Source: Epinephelus fuscoguttatus (lineage: Eukaryota; Chordata; Actinopteri; Perciformes; Serranidae). From it: a stretch of 64,000 nt of DNA. The notes below the pieces were generated by a model, which worked only from the letters and a program-made list of their open reading frames with translations, was not told where the DNA came from and made no database searches. Shown here in pieces: positions 38,401-53,400 of the stretch (positions are counted from its first letter, which is position 1; every line of letters begins with the position of its first letter). The stretch covers positions 14,156,013-14,220,012 of the forward strand of contig NC_064758.1 in assembly GCF_011397635.1 (NCBI RefSeq), in the 5' to 3' direction. The position numbers and the translations under genes were made by a program.

Positions 38401-41400
38401 AACACTGTTTGTGTCAAAAAATCTGTACCATATGGCCACTTTCACCCAATCACTGACAGCACACAATCTCATAGAATTTAGGGATGACACTAATGGGGTG
38501 CTTGACTGGTTTCACTTTCTCTTCCTCAGTGGCAGCCATCCTGAGATATGGAGCAAACAAGTACGACTGGGACAAGTGTGCTGATCCAAAGAGCCACGAG
38601 CAGAGCCACGGTTGTGTATAAACACTAGATTCATTCTAACTGCTTCATCCTCTTGAAGGGGGGCTGGAGCCTATCCCAGCTGACATCGGGCGAGAGGCAG
38701 GGTACACCCTGGACAGGTCGCCAGACTATCACAGGACTGACACATAGAGACAAACAACCATTCACGCTCACATTCACACCTACGGACAAAGTTATCAATT
38801 AACCTAGTCCCCAATCTGCATGTCTTTGGACTGTGGGAGGAAGCCGGAGTGCCCGGAGAGAACCCACGCTGACACGGGGAGAACATGCAAACTCCGCACA
38901 GAAGGGCTTCCACGCCCGGGATCGAACCGGCAACCCTCTTGCTGTGAGGCGAGACTGCTAACCACCACACCACCGTGCCGCCGTAAACACTAGATTTTTT
39001 TTTTTTTTTAAATTAGAACAGACTAGTGAACCCTGAGGAGGTATTTGCTGAATCTGACAAAAAAGTATATTAGATTAGAATTGCTGACGGCATCTTTGAG
39101 CCTTGCCAGTGGGTCATCAATAGGACAAACCTCGAGGGGTGAGTCCTTCAAAGGATTGAGGCACTGAATTGGGACGCAGATACAGCACAGATAATAGAAA
39201 CCACAAAGTATTCTGACGAGCAGAACAAACTTGGCTGCAAAATTGCACACTAAGCGATAAACAATCTCTTAATTAATCTAACAGCAGCTGCATGAGACGT
39301 CACTATTTGGGTTTGGGCATAGAGATCTACGATAAAAAAGGGCCCCGTGTAGCCTTAATTTCACCCTGCCCACTTCATTTAAAACAAGTGGTGTGCAACA
39401 GGGCATTTGCTATGAATGACTAACCATAACACCCTACAAGTAGGTCAAGAAACAAGTTTAACAGAAGAAAGCAAGAAAGCAGTTTACAGTCTGTGGTAAA
39501 TTTCAGATAATTTGAACATTTAAGGAGTTATATTTTGTTTCACAGGTGAGCAGCTTTACCACTAACCCCCAAATGTCTCTTTTTGGAAGGTCCCTACAAA
39601 CTGATGATAACACTTAAATGAGGGAAACACTGGATCTCAGTGCCGCTAGCAGTCAAAAGCTCAAGGAGCAACCTGGCATTCTGCTATATGATTTTGTTTA
39701 CTAAAGCCCTCTGAAACCTGATTCTACCCTGTTGTTTGGTGTGCTGTGTCTGGAGACATACACACCCACACACACCCACACACACTCAGTGTGCCAGTGC
39801 TGCAGAGGTAGAGCAATGAGCTTTACTGCACCAAAATAACAGAGCTGCAATCAGGACGCAGAGCCGTCTGATGCAACACCTTAAAAAACAATGACAATGT
39901 GATGTACACTAAAAAAAAGTGATGATGGACTTTATGCAGTCTTGTTATAACACAAATATCAAATGTTTGTATTATGTTAACTCCTATTTATTCTGTTTCT
40001 AAATATTTTTGACAGTTCTGATTTAATTTTATGAATTCAAGCTGAGGAGAGCCATTTTCTTTGCAATCAAATTTTATGTTCATGTTTAAATTAACAAAAC
40101 TGTACTCCTGTCTGGTTAAGAAAACCTCTTATAAGCTCCAAGAGGCAAAGTGAGGCAGGGAAACTTAATAATGTTGGAGATTAAGGTAAACATACGGGAT
40201 AATGAACTCCTGGATGTTGTTGATGAGTTGCTTTCCCACCATGATGATGAAGAGTTGCTCAGCCAATTCAATTAGGCAACCCCCGGGACCACACTGCAAA
40301 GTGTGAAGACACACGAAAACACAAAGGTATGACACAGAAGAGCAGCACATGTTTTTCATACTTGAACAAAAATACAATAGCAGGGAGTTAGTCCTCCCTT
40401 TGACATTTACTGGTAAATTAAAGACTCACATCTTCATTTCTCATTCCAAACAAGGTCCCATAGTTGGTGGGGTAACCCACAAACCTACCCACACAGAGAG
40501 TACAGAGGACAGTTAAAACTTTATTTGGCACAAAATTCTCTTCACTTTCCAATAGTTTCTGTGTATGACTGTAATTCGTGTCTCACCTTCCTTTAAAGAA
40601 AGCCACATAGAAGGGGGAGGAGTAGAAATTGACAAACTGGAAGATGAAGACCTTGAAGATGAAGGCATTGTCATACTGGGTTTGTGTTCTGTGCATCTCT
40701 GCAACAGAGAAAACATGTACACACAGTGTTAATGACATCAAAGTGATAGTAATAATGACAGTAAGTGGCAGTAACAGTGTTACTGTTTGATGTTGTTTGC
40801 CGGAGAAGGGGTTTGCTTAAAACCTGTGTAGTTTTGTAGAGTGTTGCCATGCTCAGATTTCTCAGCAATAGCATGATGAATATTGTTATCTTAACAGCCA
40901 AGAAATAAACTGGAATTATTCTCCAAAGCAGCACACAGAGTAAAATGGACAAAACAAGTGTAAACCGTATCAAGCAGCCACTAATTAACCTGAAAAAATA
41001 TGTTTCCTTTCCTCTGTCTGATCAAGAGAAATGTCAGCTGAACCAATAATCATACGAACTGCAAAGTAGGGCTGTTGAATATGGCGACAACAATATTACT
41101 TGTGATAAATGAGGCTACAGTCCCAAATGTTTTCTCAAAAGCCCCAAACCTTTTAGGTTTTTAAAATACTTTTAAACTTCGTTTCTCTTCCCTAAAGTCT
41201 TTCTGACTGTACCAGCAAATCAATAGAGCAAAAGTTCCAAAGGTACTTTTCTATTAGTAATGCTGTTAATGCGAATTCCTACTCTACCTTAATGAAACTG
41301 ATTAGATACAAAATGAGATGTGTATTCCTTGGCAACTTCCTTGCTTTTCCTAAATGATGTACAGATTTTTAAGCATTCTATTTTTTCAAATGGCTTGATA

Positions 41401-44400
41401 ATTAGTGCAGCATAGTTGCATAATGCCCCTACATAGGACTAAATGCCCCTGCCCCCCCTAGGTTAGCTCTGTATGCTCCGCCCCTGCAGCTAAAACACAA
41501 CAAATTGTTGGCTGAATTAAAAAATGAAAGCAAATTTTGGTGAATACTGAACTGAACACAAAGTGGAAACAATAATAAATGAAAATAAGTGTCTCTAGTT
41601 AAGACAGATATGCCAATTTTCTCACTCAGAATCAGGTCTCATGTATGTTGGAGGTCCACTTGAAAGAGCTTGACATTTGACCCTTTTTTCAGGAGTCCTG
41701 AATTTGCTCAAGTCAGAAGGCCATGATGGAACATGTGACGTGGTATAAGCATGATGGTGAAGAATCTGCTTAATAGAGACGTACCACTTATCCTGTCTTT
41801 TTGGTGACAGTGTGTTGCATGCTATTTTTGGTAAAGGTCAATACCTTATGTAAGCAGTTGGAAACCAGTTATAGAGGACTACAATGTCCTGCTGTAATAA
41901 TTAAAGCTAACCAGTTACTCTCTCACCCTGGAGAGAGACGGGGAGATTCTGGTTCTGAAACTCAGGTATCTCTCTCTAGAATATTCTGAATATGATATTA
42001 TTTTCCTTCAACCCATCAATGCTTTTTGTGTGTTTATTTCCTGAGTGCTGAGTGTTTGTAGGCAAATTGCCACCCACAGTTCCTCACAGGATCAATTGTA
42101 ATAACTCTTTGTAATGATTCTTTGACTTTTCATCTAGCGCCATCAAGTCTAAATTTCAGTTTGTAATTTACTTATGACCAAATATCCAGAAAAACTAATG
42201 ACATTTCAATCAGGGTTTGCCTTGTTTTTTTGTGCTAATTTGCTTGTTAGACAGTGTTAGCATGGTAGCATGACCACGTCTTAGTTAAAATCTAACTGAG
42301 GTAACAGTACTAGATATAGAAGGTAACGTAATGCATGTTGACTCACTGGATATTTAAAACTAGTCAATAAAACCTAAATTTAACAGTCTGAAGTAGCATT
42401 GTTCCAATACTGGCATTTCTAACTTCGATACAATAAAAAGTATTGATATTCAAATCCATTTTGAGTCCATAGGGAAAATTTACATTGAGGGCGTACAATT
42501 TAAAATTTGTACCTAAAGATAAATACAATAAGGCTATAACATTTCAACCACGACTTTTTTAGCAGAATGACTGTAGTAAACCTTACAAATACGAGGGAGA
42601 CAGTGCAGCTAGTAAATGAGTATTGAAACTGTTTTGAATATTTAGTATTGATATGTATCGATAAATCAATATATTTAACAATGCTAGTTTGTAGAAAATA
42701 ATTGAGCTGATGTTGTTTGTGTCTTCATGAGACTGAGGCTAAAGACAGTTTCCTGTTTCAGGAGCCTAAATCTGGAAATATTATCACAGGTTCCGTCAGT
42801 GACTAACCATCATGGCTCTTATAACTATGTCATCATTTGTGTATATATCATCCAGTGGTCCAGATGTTGCAGGACACTGAAAGATGTCAAAATGTCTCAA
42901 CAATTTCTACAGTGTCGCTACAATGTCTGTTTGTTGCCCTCACTGAAAGACTTTTTTTTTTTTTTTTTTTTTACTCCAGATGGTGGGAATGAATTCAAGA
43001 CATGAAGTGCTCTTTGAGGAGTCTCATCTTTTAGTTAGTGGAGATCCAGTGAGTGGCTGATATCAATATACAGCATTGAGATTTGAGGTGTTGAGAGCAG
43101 TATTGATTCTTACCCCATTTAGTGAGCTGCTCAGCTAATGCAGTGTAGACTTGGCCCATCAGCAGGATAAGGCCCAGATTCACAATACTGCTGGAGATGT
43201 TGGCTATAGTCCCTGCCTGAGGAGGAGATCACACACACACAAGTAAAAGTATGCACAAAAACACACACACACTGAGGGTACAACGGAGCTGATGTACAGC
43301 TATAGCTTATGCATGTTGTTGTTATTACACTGCTTTTGAATAACGCAAAATATTAGAAACACAACAAATTCAATCCACACATCCTCTGCAGATATCCAAC
43401 TCTGATATACCTCTGTACGCAGGACCGGGCTCCCAGTATGGAACATCATCACACTGATGATACCGCGGCACATGACCACTGTCACCAGGAAGATCATCAC
43501 CACACACAGCTGAGAGGGAAGACACAGGGATAAACATTACAGCTGCTGGGTTTTATGAAGTAATATAACAAACAGTAAAAAGAAATTAAAACAATATAAA
43601 ATAAAAACAAAAAACTATAAAACAAAAATGTAGTCTGGAGGTGAGTTGCTGGCTTGAAATGCTACATAGCATTCATATCCTTCTAATGGCAGCTCTTTGG
43701 TGCAAGGATCTATTTGTTTTTTCCTCGCCGAATTTTATGAGGTAAAACAAAATACACAAATTCTGAACATATGAACAACATCTCAGTAATTTATGCACTT
43801 TTCAGGGTATGCAAAGACACTTTACATAAGTTAAAATGATTCTAAAAAACGTGACTAAAAATCATTAAAAGAAATTGTCAATAACATGTCAATTTTAAAA
43901 TGGAATTTCCCAGAAAAGTGTCAACATTTTTTAAAGATTATTTTTAAGTCTTTTTTCGCCTTCATTTTGGGACAGCATGCAGCAGAGGGCCGCTGGTCAG
44001 AATTCAACCCATGGGTGTTGCAGCAAGGACACTGCCTTTGTACATGATGCACCTGCTCTACCAGGTAAGCTACCGGGTGCCCCAGATTCTCACATTTAAG
44101 AAACATAACACCAGCAATGTTTGAATTTTTGCAGAAAAAGTGACAATTATTCAGTCCACAAAGTAGTTGCCAATTAATTGACTCATCATTGCAGTCCTTG
44201 CAATAATTGGCCACATCCAGGGTTGGAAATCAGGACCAGCCAACAGCCAGTTCTAGTAAAATAGGCAGATGGCTGCTATGTGATTTTCATCACTCACCAG
44301 CCAAAACTAAAAACCAAAAAAAATGGTAATCTACTGAGAGGCTGGTAGAGTGTGGAATCTTCCAGCCACAGTGGCAGGTTGCCAGAAAGTTAATTTCCAA

Positions 44401-47400
44401 TCCTGGCTACATCGCAGCAAAATCAAGCACAGCCATCATCATCTACAACAGAGCTGGCTGACAGTAAAAAGGAAAGCTACTCGACTGGATAGGCTTCACT
44501 CTGAGTCACTCTTCTTGCTTTGCTTTCCTGTAAGTGGTCACAGACACTACTTTATGCAGTCTGCCTTCACAGACTGTGTTGGTGCCATAGTAGCATTTTC
44601 AATTTCCCACCTCCATCATCACTGTCAGGAAAAGGGTGGGGGAAACTGATCCTCAGATCACCGGCCAAGAACAAGTTAATCCTGAGACTGAGCATACGGT
44701 GTACACGGCTGAGATTATCAGATCATATCCTGCCCTGTGGGCAAATGACCTGGATTCATTATTCGAGGAAGGTTCAGTTACCACTGCAGGATTCAGTGGA
44801 ATAGTACACAGGTGTGAACCCCACCTCTCTTTCTCCTCAGCATCACAAAAGTAAAAGCTCAAAAGACACTGAGAATCTTTACTGAAACTAAGTATGATGA
44901 CAATGATTGCAAGAATAAGGAAAGGAGAATACATCTGTTCATACTTGATGTGATTATTTCCATTAAAAACAGGTGAAGTAATTCATCACAATAATCATAC
45001 TGCACTGTATTCATCAGATTAGAAGTTGCTGATATTTGACAGCGAATCTGAGACTCGTATATAAGTAATGATACCAGCAAACCAATGTCTCGCAAAGGAA
45101 AGAATGTGCTGTTATCCAAAATACTTCACCTGAAACAATGCCAACATGAAAAGACAGAACACCATCTGCCTTTAAAACCCTTTAAACTGTGTCTCACCAT
45201 CATAATGATCACCATGGAGCCAGTGAACATGCGGGACAGCCTGGTCTTCTCAGGAAAGTAGGGCTCTTTCACCCCTGTCACTGGGTTTGGCTCCATCGTA
45301 GGGGCCGTGGCTGCAAACTCTGGACGAGGACGCTCCTGAGGGAACAAAGTGATTGACATTAGCATCAACGGACAAACTCTTTGCTGGTTTGCTGAAAAAA
45401 GTTCAGCTTCAGACTTCAGGTCAGGACCTGATGGGTAAGGAGTAGGTCCCCCAGAAGTGACGTGCCTGACTTCCTTAACAAGACAGCACAAAAAGGTCGC
45501 AGTACACATTTTACTGTGTTGTTTACTCCTGTAAAATAAAATGTTCAAAGGGAAATAACCTATCTAGACTCAAACTTATGTGAACCATTAGTCAGCTAAT
45601 GAGCTGTCAAAGATTAGCTTGTTGCACAAAGTGATGTGGTTTTAACTGCAATACTGTACCTTCTTTTGAAATGTATTAGTTTTTACAGCAATATGTGTTT
45701 ATGCACACTAAACACTGACACTGACCACACTAATGAGGCTCCAGTTTTATTTCATTTTATTATATATATCCTGGCCTGAGCTAATGACTAGAGTCATTAG
45801 GCTACCTTGTCCAACAGGCTAACATCACCTGCTCTTTAGCTAACATCAACTGTTTTATCCCTGTTTATTTAGCCAATTCATTTTTTTTTTAAATTTAGTT
45901 TTCAATACAACACACTGCAATAAATAATATTTAGCAAGCAGCTGGGTTTGGCTTTTAGCTGTTAAACAACATTATGTTAATGCCATAAAAAGTCCTGTGC
46001 AAAACAACTTTGCAAGCGATGTTAAATCATGGTAAGTTAAGTTCTATTAGAAAGTGACACAGCTCAATTCTGGAGACACAAAAGGAGGTGATGCACCTCA
46101 CCTGGCCCCTTAATCATGACACGCATGAGACCAGTATGGTCACACTCAGTAGGTGATTTGAGGGGGAATGGACAAAATGACCAAAATGTTTCCACCCATC
46201 CTTTTCCATCCACCCCGAGGTCACTTATAGGTGGTAGGCGGTCTGCACCCAGACACTGTCCTGTTTAGACCTGGACCTCTCAAAACTATCAAAACTGATG
46301 GAGCTTAAAAAATTAACATTTGACGGCACTACGTTTGACAGTGTCCTACAAACTGGAAACTCACAGACCAATTCTATGCGTTAAATCGTCTCATGTGATG
46401 CTGCTCAGACAAGAAAAAAGACAACAGTCGGAGAGAAGTAATTTGACATAACATGTTCCAAAGAGAGAGAGACATTAAAAACAGAGCTTTCAATCAGGAA
46501 TGGACAGACTCTTACATGTTCAGTCTTCCTACAGCCACTTCAGAACCAGCATGTCTCATATCACGCCATCCCTCTTGTTGCAAAATGACCAAAATGCCTC
46601 CCCCTTGTTAACCAGCCACCCCCTCTCTCCATCCTCTGGTAGCAGAGTGAATGCGAGGGCAGAGAGGTTGAATGTGTTAGTCTAGTTTGCCTGACTAATT
46701 GATCCTTCATCTGACTGAGGTTTGTTAGAATCTCTTACCCTAACCATGGCTCTGTAATGTCAGTGGCCTGTCTGTGCTGTGTATTGATAAATCCATGGCG
46801 CTGTTCGTGGTGCTGAAGTAGCAGACAGATTTCGATTTTGAGTCCCACCCTTGTGTCTGTTTCGTCTTGGATATATGATATTCTCTTAACTATACAGCTG
46901 TTCAGGCCCTGTCACACCAAGCTCGGCTGACGGTCAAAGTTGGGCCATTGGTGGACGTTCACTGGCGCACAGTAAATATGCTCTTGTTCTTTCAAAATTG
47001 GATTGTTAATGTGCTAACTGGCTAACTAGTTTCAAGACGATCTTCCAGTTTCTATTTTTGAATGAAGATTACAGACGAACGTCATCTGCTGGTGTAGAGA
47101 GTTATTGCATCTCATGCAGGTACATAAGACATGTGCTGGTTGACCGCTGGCTGCAGTCTTTGCATCATGTTCATGTGCAACTTTTTTGCTGAGACAGGCT
47201 AATGTCAGGCAAAGCAGTGGGACGGCTTCGTCACCGCTTGTTCTCTGAAGTTGGTTTTGTGTGTCTGGGCCTTCAAAAGCGATCAAACCGCCCACTGGTC
47301 AAACTCACACAGAAAGTGAACAAGAAAAAATGGATTGTAAGACCTCTTCTTCATGGAAGTCCATGCAGTCCCAATGATGGGCCAGGGTGGCCATCTTCCG

Positions 47401-50400
47401 CTTCCAGTACTCCAGGAAGGTTACAGCCCAGAAGGACATGAACACACTGAAGAGGACTGTGCCTGGGTGGTCAAATAAGTAGCCCAACTGCAATACAGGA
47501 AGTACATCAACTTTAAGTCTCAGGGTTCCCATACTTTCTGAAACATCAAAATCAAGGACTTTTTGAGGACCTTCCAGGCTCAATTCCCTCAAATTCAAGT
47601 ACCTAAGATGGCATAGTTTGAGACATGGATCAATGTTATTTACTGTTGTAAGTGTGAGAATTTTTATAGTTAGAACTAGTAGGCTTTACAGAAGCTTACA
47701 GAATGCAATTAAACATCAATGATGCAACAGCAGGAGACACACATGCAGACAGGGTGTTCTTACTCAATACATATAAACTCAAGCAACTGAAAGACATATC
47801 TATAAATATATATAAGTCTTTAACTCTTTCAAGGTCTTGATTTTTATCCTCAAATTCACAAGGATTTCGAGGACCCTTGCAAACCCTGAAGTCTATTTGC
47901 AATACAGTTAAAAGCTGGATTAGTGAAATGTGTTTCCTTACCTTGGCCATGGTGCAGATTTCAGACATGTTCCAGGCCTTGCATGTGTTACAGAGAGGAC
48001 ACATTAGATAACTGGCTCCACTGGTACAGATTTCTTCACTGCTGACAGACACAAAGATTAGTTACAACTGAGAAAACACATTTCAAAGCTGTCAAACCAG
48101 GACTGCTTTTTCAGATTTTGATGTATGAGGTGGCCGAGCACACTTGACAGAAACTATACTCGTAGTTATCAGTGTGAGAGTTAAGAGATTGGGTGAAATA
48201 ACCGTAATGCACTTTGCGCACAAACCCAGGATCTTTTGATTGAGAAAGTGTAACAGATGGAAGGTGTTGAAATCGGTCTCCCAGCTTGTGCCAGGGAGAG
48301 CTACTGCAGTGAGTTACTGAAACCATGGCTACACATGCTGCACAAATAAAGCCTGCACTCAATACGAGACATCTTTCTTTCTTATATAATATATAATGGG
48401 GAGATTACACTGCACTAATTGTCCATTATCACGAGATTGCTGCAGTTTGTTGCTGCAGGCTGCTGTCCATCCATTCTCCACTAATCAATGGCTTTAATCT
48501 ACAGTGTGAACTAATGAACCTCATGAATCTGAGACATAAGGTTGGTTCCTTTCCTGAGATATTGACTCCTCATCGTCCATTCTCCCTAACCTTTCTTGTT
48601 ACTTTATAGCCACATAAATAGAATGATGGCAGGATGCCACAGAAAGAGAACGGTAAACACAAAACAATCTGTGAGGCAATATTGGGGTACAAACACTCGG
48701 AGGTACGCTTACTCTGAAAGAAAATTGATTACACAATATTGTGTAGGTAGAGCAGAGTCCACTGTGATTATGAATAATAAATAATAAATTGGGGCACAGG
48801 CATACCCCATGTGGATTGAATAATTATGGGGTTTGTTTTCATGCAGGACAGACTGTGCTTTGATGCTTTGGTATATTTGTACCTCAAACTGTGCTTGCTT
48901 TACATAATTTGGGAGGGAGAGTGTTAGTAGAATTTTAATTTCTGAGTGATTCCAGTATCCCTTAAAGCCGCTATAATGCGTTTTTAACTGATTAAAAAAA
49001 GTCTTAATTTAATACAGATGCCTCTATATGACCTACATAAGCAAACGAGACTGTCAGCAATAAGACTGGCTATTAACTATTTATATAACTGTTGTATAGT
49101 TAGTCTTAATACTTCATAACTATTTTAGAATTATGCTTAATCCCTGTCACTGGGTCTGATTAACTGGCAAATCACATGAAAGAACTTACTGCACGCTCCC
49201 TGAAAGAGCCTATGTTTTCATTTTCCCAGACAAAGTTTTGTAGTGAATGCCAGTAAACAGGAGGCGGGAGGAGAATTTGATAGAGCATGGCAGAAAACAC
49301 GAGTAAAACCCCAGTCGCTCATTCAACAAATGGAGAGCACTCAGAGATTTAAAAGGATTCAAAACCGATCATAAATTGGCCCTCTTCCTCTTAGACAGGT
49401 ATGTAATAAGTCTAAACTGCAGGATGTGGTTTGACATCAATATATGAAATTACATCTGTGACTCAACAAAATTACTATTACCAACCAATCAGATCTGTTA
49501 GTTGTAACCAAGGTTTATGAACGGTACAAAAACTAAGCTTTTTCACCATCATTACATTACAGTTATTAATCTTACATAGCCACTTATAGATACACTACCT
49601 CATCCCTGCGCATCCTGCCAGTAGGCTGCATCTTTCTTTTACTCACTTTCAAAACAAATGCACGTACTAGCAAGATCAAGACCTCTATGTCAAGAGACTC
49701 ATGCTCATAGGAAATGCAGATTTTATGCCAGGAAACATGACCACTTTTGCCCACAGAAGCAACTAAAATCAACACAAAATGAAAGTTCCTTGTAGCTGCT
49801 TAAGACAATCTCATGACTGCGCATTTAGCTATAGTTCTCTGCACAGGCGTGTTGGCACCAAACCTGGCAACCTCACTGTTGAAAAAACTCCAGAAAGTCA
49901 CTGTGTCTAGCTGTTACTTGCCGAGAAGTAGTTCACCATGTAAATTACCCTCAATTCACCGTTTGTTTTTATCGAGGCGCAAGTGGATGTATGTTGTTAA
50001 ATAAAAAATGAAAGGATGACATTGATAGCACATTGAATTTCCCTCCATTTCCAAAGATTATCTTAATGCCATTTGCTTTAAAGATGTTGCCATAAGCCAA
50101 CCTGAGAGACAGTGAGTGCAATAAGACCTCAAACAAACACCTGGTGATGTATAATCTGTTTAGTTATTGCTTTAACTTTTGTGATACAACCACTGCAACA
50201 TTTATCTGTGACGTGATATAACATGACACATTACTGACACTATACTGAACTGAGCTAGAGTGTGTTTTATTGCTTAGGAAGTCAAATTTTAATTTGTAAG
50301 AGCAAGATTTCTTTTTGAAACGTTACATGGTCTCATTTTAATGAAGCATCAGAACGCTCAATAAAGCAGAATCATCACTACTAAAGCAGTACTAGTACTA

Positions 50401-53400
50401 CCAGTATTAATACAATAATGAATGTAAAACTGGTGCATTCCTCTCCAAGATCTGACCAGATTTACTTGATACATTAAACAAATCATCTTAATGCTACACT
50501 CTGTCTTGCTCCATCTCATTTATTTTGTGTTATGCAATTAAACATGTTTTCTGTGGAGCGTGTGGACTCACGCAGGTGCGTTGGTACCCATGGACATGAC
50601 TCCAGACACAAAGACCAGGGTTCCAACCACAGCTGCCGGCAGCAGCCAGGCTGTGTAGAAACCTGCAGAGACATAAAGCTCCATTAGGCAGCAGCTCTTG
50701 GCTGATGCAGGGATGTGCAATTACACTGCTGTTTGATGCTGGAGTGTCCTTGATTAAGAGGTCAGGCTGGAGACGTACGTCTACTGCTGATGATGATAGT
50801 TTTCGTGTCTAAAGCTTTTCCTCAGATTTTCTGTTGACAATGTGAAATGAGCGACACTTTCCTCTTTGTTCAGACATAATGAAATTAACTTCTCATGTCA
50901 GAAAAATAGATAACAGATTTAGAGGGCATGTAATGTTAAATCCTCTTCTCATGGTCTTTTTAAAATACAACTGCCTGTTTGTTCTCCAAACTACTAATTT
51001 CAGGGCATAGAAACTAATGTGTCTGAGTAAAAATCTATATTTACCCAGCCAGGCAAAGTAGAGTGCAATCTTCTCTCCAAAGTACTCCCTGATGTGGTCC
51101 AGTGGTTGGTACTTGTACCATTTGAACCAGCGGGCCCAGTAGTGGTAAAGAATCTGCCTCTGGTTCAACTCGTCGGGACGAATCTCATACTTTGGAAGCT
51201 GAAAAGGACCCTTTGGAAAAAAATAAACCTTTTGATTAGAGAGGGACAACTGCGCAAGTTTTACATCTGATTAAAGAGCAGATAAATAATATCTGACCTC
51301 GTGCAGGGGGAAAGCTGCTGTGTACACCCCTTCATTTACCAGTCTGTCCACACCAACCTCAGCCCTTTTCCTCTTGCCGTACACCGTCCCAGCAAGAATC
51401 TCATACACCTGAAAAAATACACAAATTCTCAATTTACGAGATGATAATGTCACCAAATGCACTGCAGAGGAATTCCTGTTACTTACAATACGGTGTCTCT
51501 GTGTGTTAGTGAAGTAGGTTTCATGGTTGTGACAGCCAAGGAACCTGTGGATGAGACATTCATTCATCCAAAATACACCTTTATACTGTGATACAGTGTT
51601 AATTGATCCTATTATTTAACAATGTTTATTAGAACTCACCTGTTCATCTTGGACTTGCGAAAGGCACATGTATAATAGTCCAGCGGCCTGTTTGGCACGG
51701 ACTCCATCAATACGTTAGGTATGCATAGTCTTTTCAGTAGCCGAGCAGATGTGTTTAAGTCCAGATTTGGCTGTGCCTGCACACCAAATACAGATTCAGT
51801 CAGTGTAAAGAACATCAACAACTGTCTCTTTTTATATAAGGTTGCAATTCTTATAGTTTCACTGTGGTGACACTTGTGGTTACTGGTGGTTAAGTACATT
51901 TTACTGATAAAGATACCATAGTTTTGTTAAAAACGTTCCAAATCATCCACTGGGGGCAGTAGATGTAGCTTCAGCAACTCTTCCCTCAGTAATTGAACAG
52001 AAAAAAAGCAACTTGTATCTGTTTACAACCATAGACTGTACCTAGCCTTCTGGTCCAAAAAGTGAAGCCAATGCATTACTGCCTTAAACCTGCATTCTTT
52101 CTAATGGCCAGCAGGACGTGACTCCTCTGGTTGCAAAAAGAACTCTATGTGAAGATGGACCTACATTTCCCTTTGTTTATTACCTCAGTTAACACTTTCC
52201 TAATGAGTTTATGGTCTCTATTGCTAGTTTCAAGTTTTCTTCAGTACAGAACGATGTTCATTTAGTAAACTGTGGTCCCATTTAGAGTAAAATAGACAAT
52301 AAAGCAGGATATACTTTAAGGTGTGGCTAGCTTATGTTTGACAAGTAGCTATCACTGTGGCATCCTCAAGTTCTCCGATCCCCCCCTCCACAGCTTCACT
52401 CTCTCGTCCAAACATGTTCACTTCTGGCTCTAAAAATACAAGACGGCAACAGCAAAAATGCCAAATTCTGATCATGATGGCTATGTTCACATCTCTTATA
52501 CAGTCTATACTTACAAAACAGCCAAACAAACCGTGAGCTGAGAGGATTCTGTTTCAGGTTTAAAGATTTAAAAAATTATAGTGTCAGATTAGCCTCACGT
52601 CACCAGGCTCTTCAAGCGAAGAGCCTGGTGTCTATTCACTCTGAATTTTGTCTGGATTCTGGTTCCGGTCTAGGGAGCGGATGCGGTATTCACCAAATTC
52701 ACCAAACTAAAAGTGTTCACCATAGTAAAACTTTAAATTCTAGCGCATCATCGATTTGGGGTGATGAGGGGTGTAAGAAAATCGATTAACTTAATAGCTT
52801 GGGGCTTTTCTTGTAAATTATATTCTTTAAATTAAAAGTTTCACCGCATTTTTATTAGCTTGGTGCTTTTATTTTTACGGAAAGGCACATCCATCGAATT
52901 CCGGATCCTGTCTCACTCGCCCTGGTTCCGTTTCCTTACCAAAACGGCCACTAACGGCCCCAGACTAGCATCAGATGCAGTAATACTCAGCTTATTGGCT
53001 TTTGTCACTCACATCATGACCATACACACATGCATTTTTTCCTGTAAATTCCTTGTGCGGGGGTATATTTGAATCTTACTCAGGAAAGTTGGATTATGCC
53101 AGAAACAAATAAAACTGGGGACTGATAGAATACCAACACTAAGAGTCTAAACCCATGCTAGTTGTACTTCAGCACAGCAGAGCTTTGAGCTAAATGCTAA
53201 AATCAGCACGCCACCATGCTAAAATGCACAGAATGACAATTAAGCTCAATTCAGTTCAGTTCACTGCAATGTTACCACGCTGATGTGTAACAGGTACCAT
53301 GTAAATGGAAGCATGCAGATAAACACTAATTAGCACTAAACACACACAAGTATGACTAAAGCTAATGGGAATGTAATTAGTGTTGCAGGTATGTGGTCAT

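Larger units (their letters stand above)
40699..43113. other. ano7 intron of 2.4 kb
   Basis: No exon is seen here. It contains a candidate MITE (42394-42686) and a T21 run (42952-42972). Confidence 0.65.
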
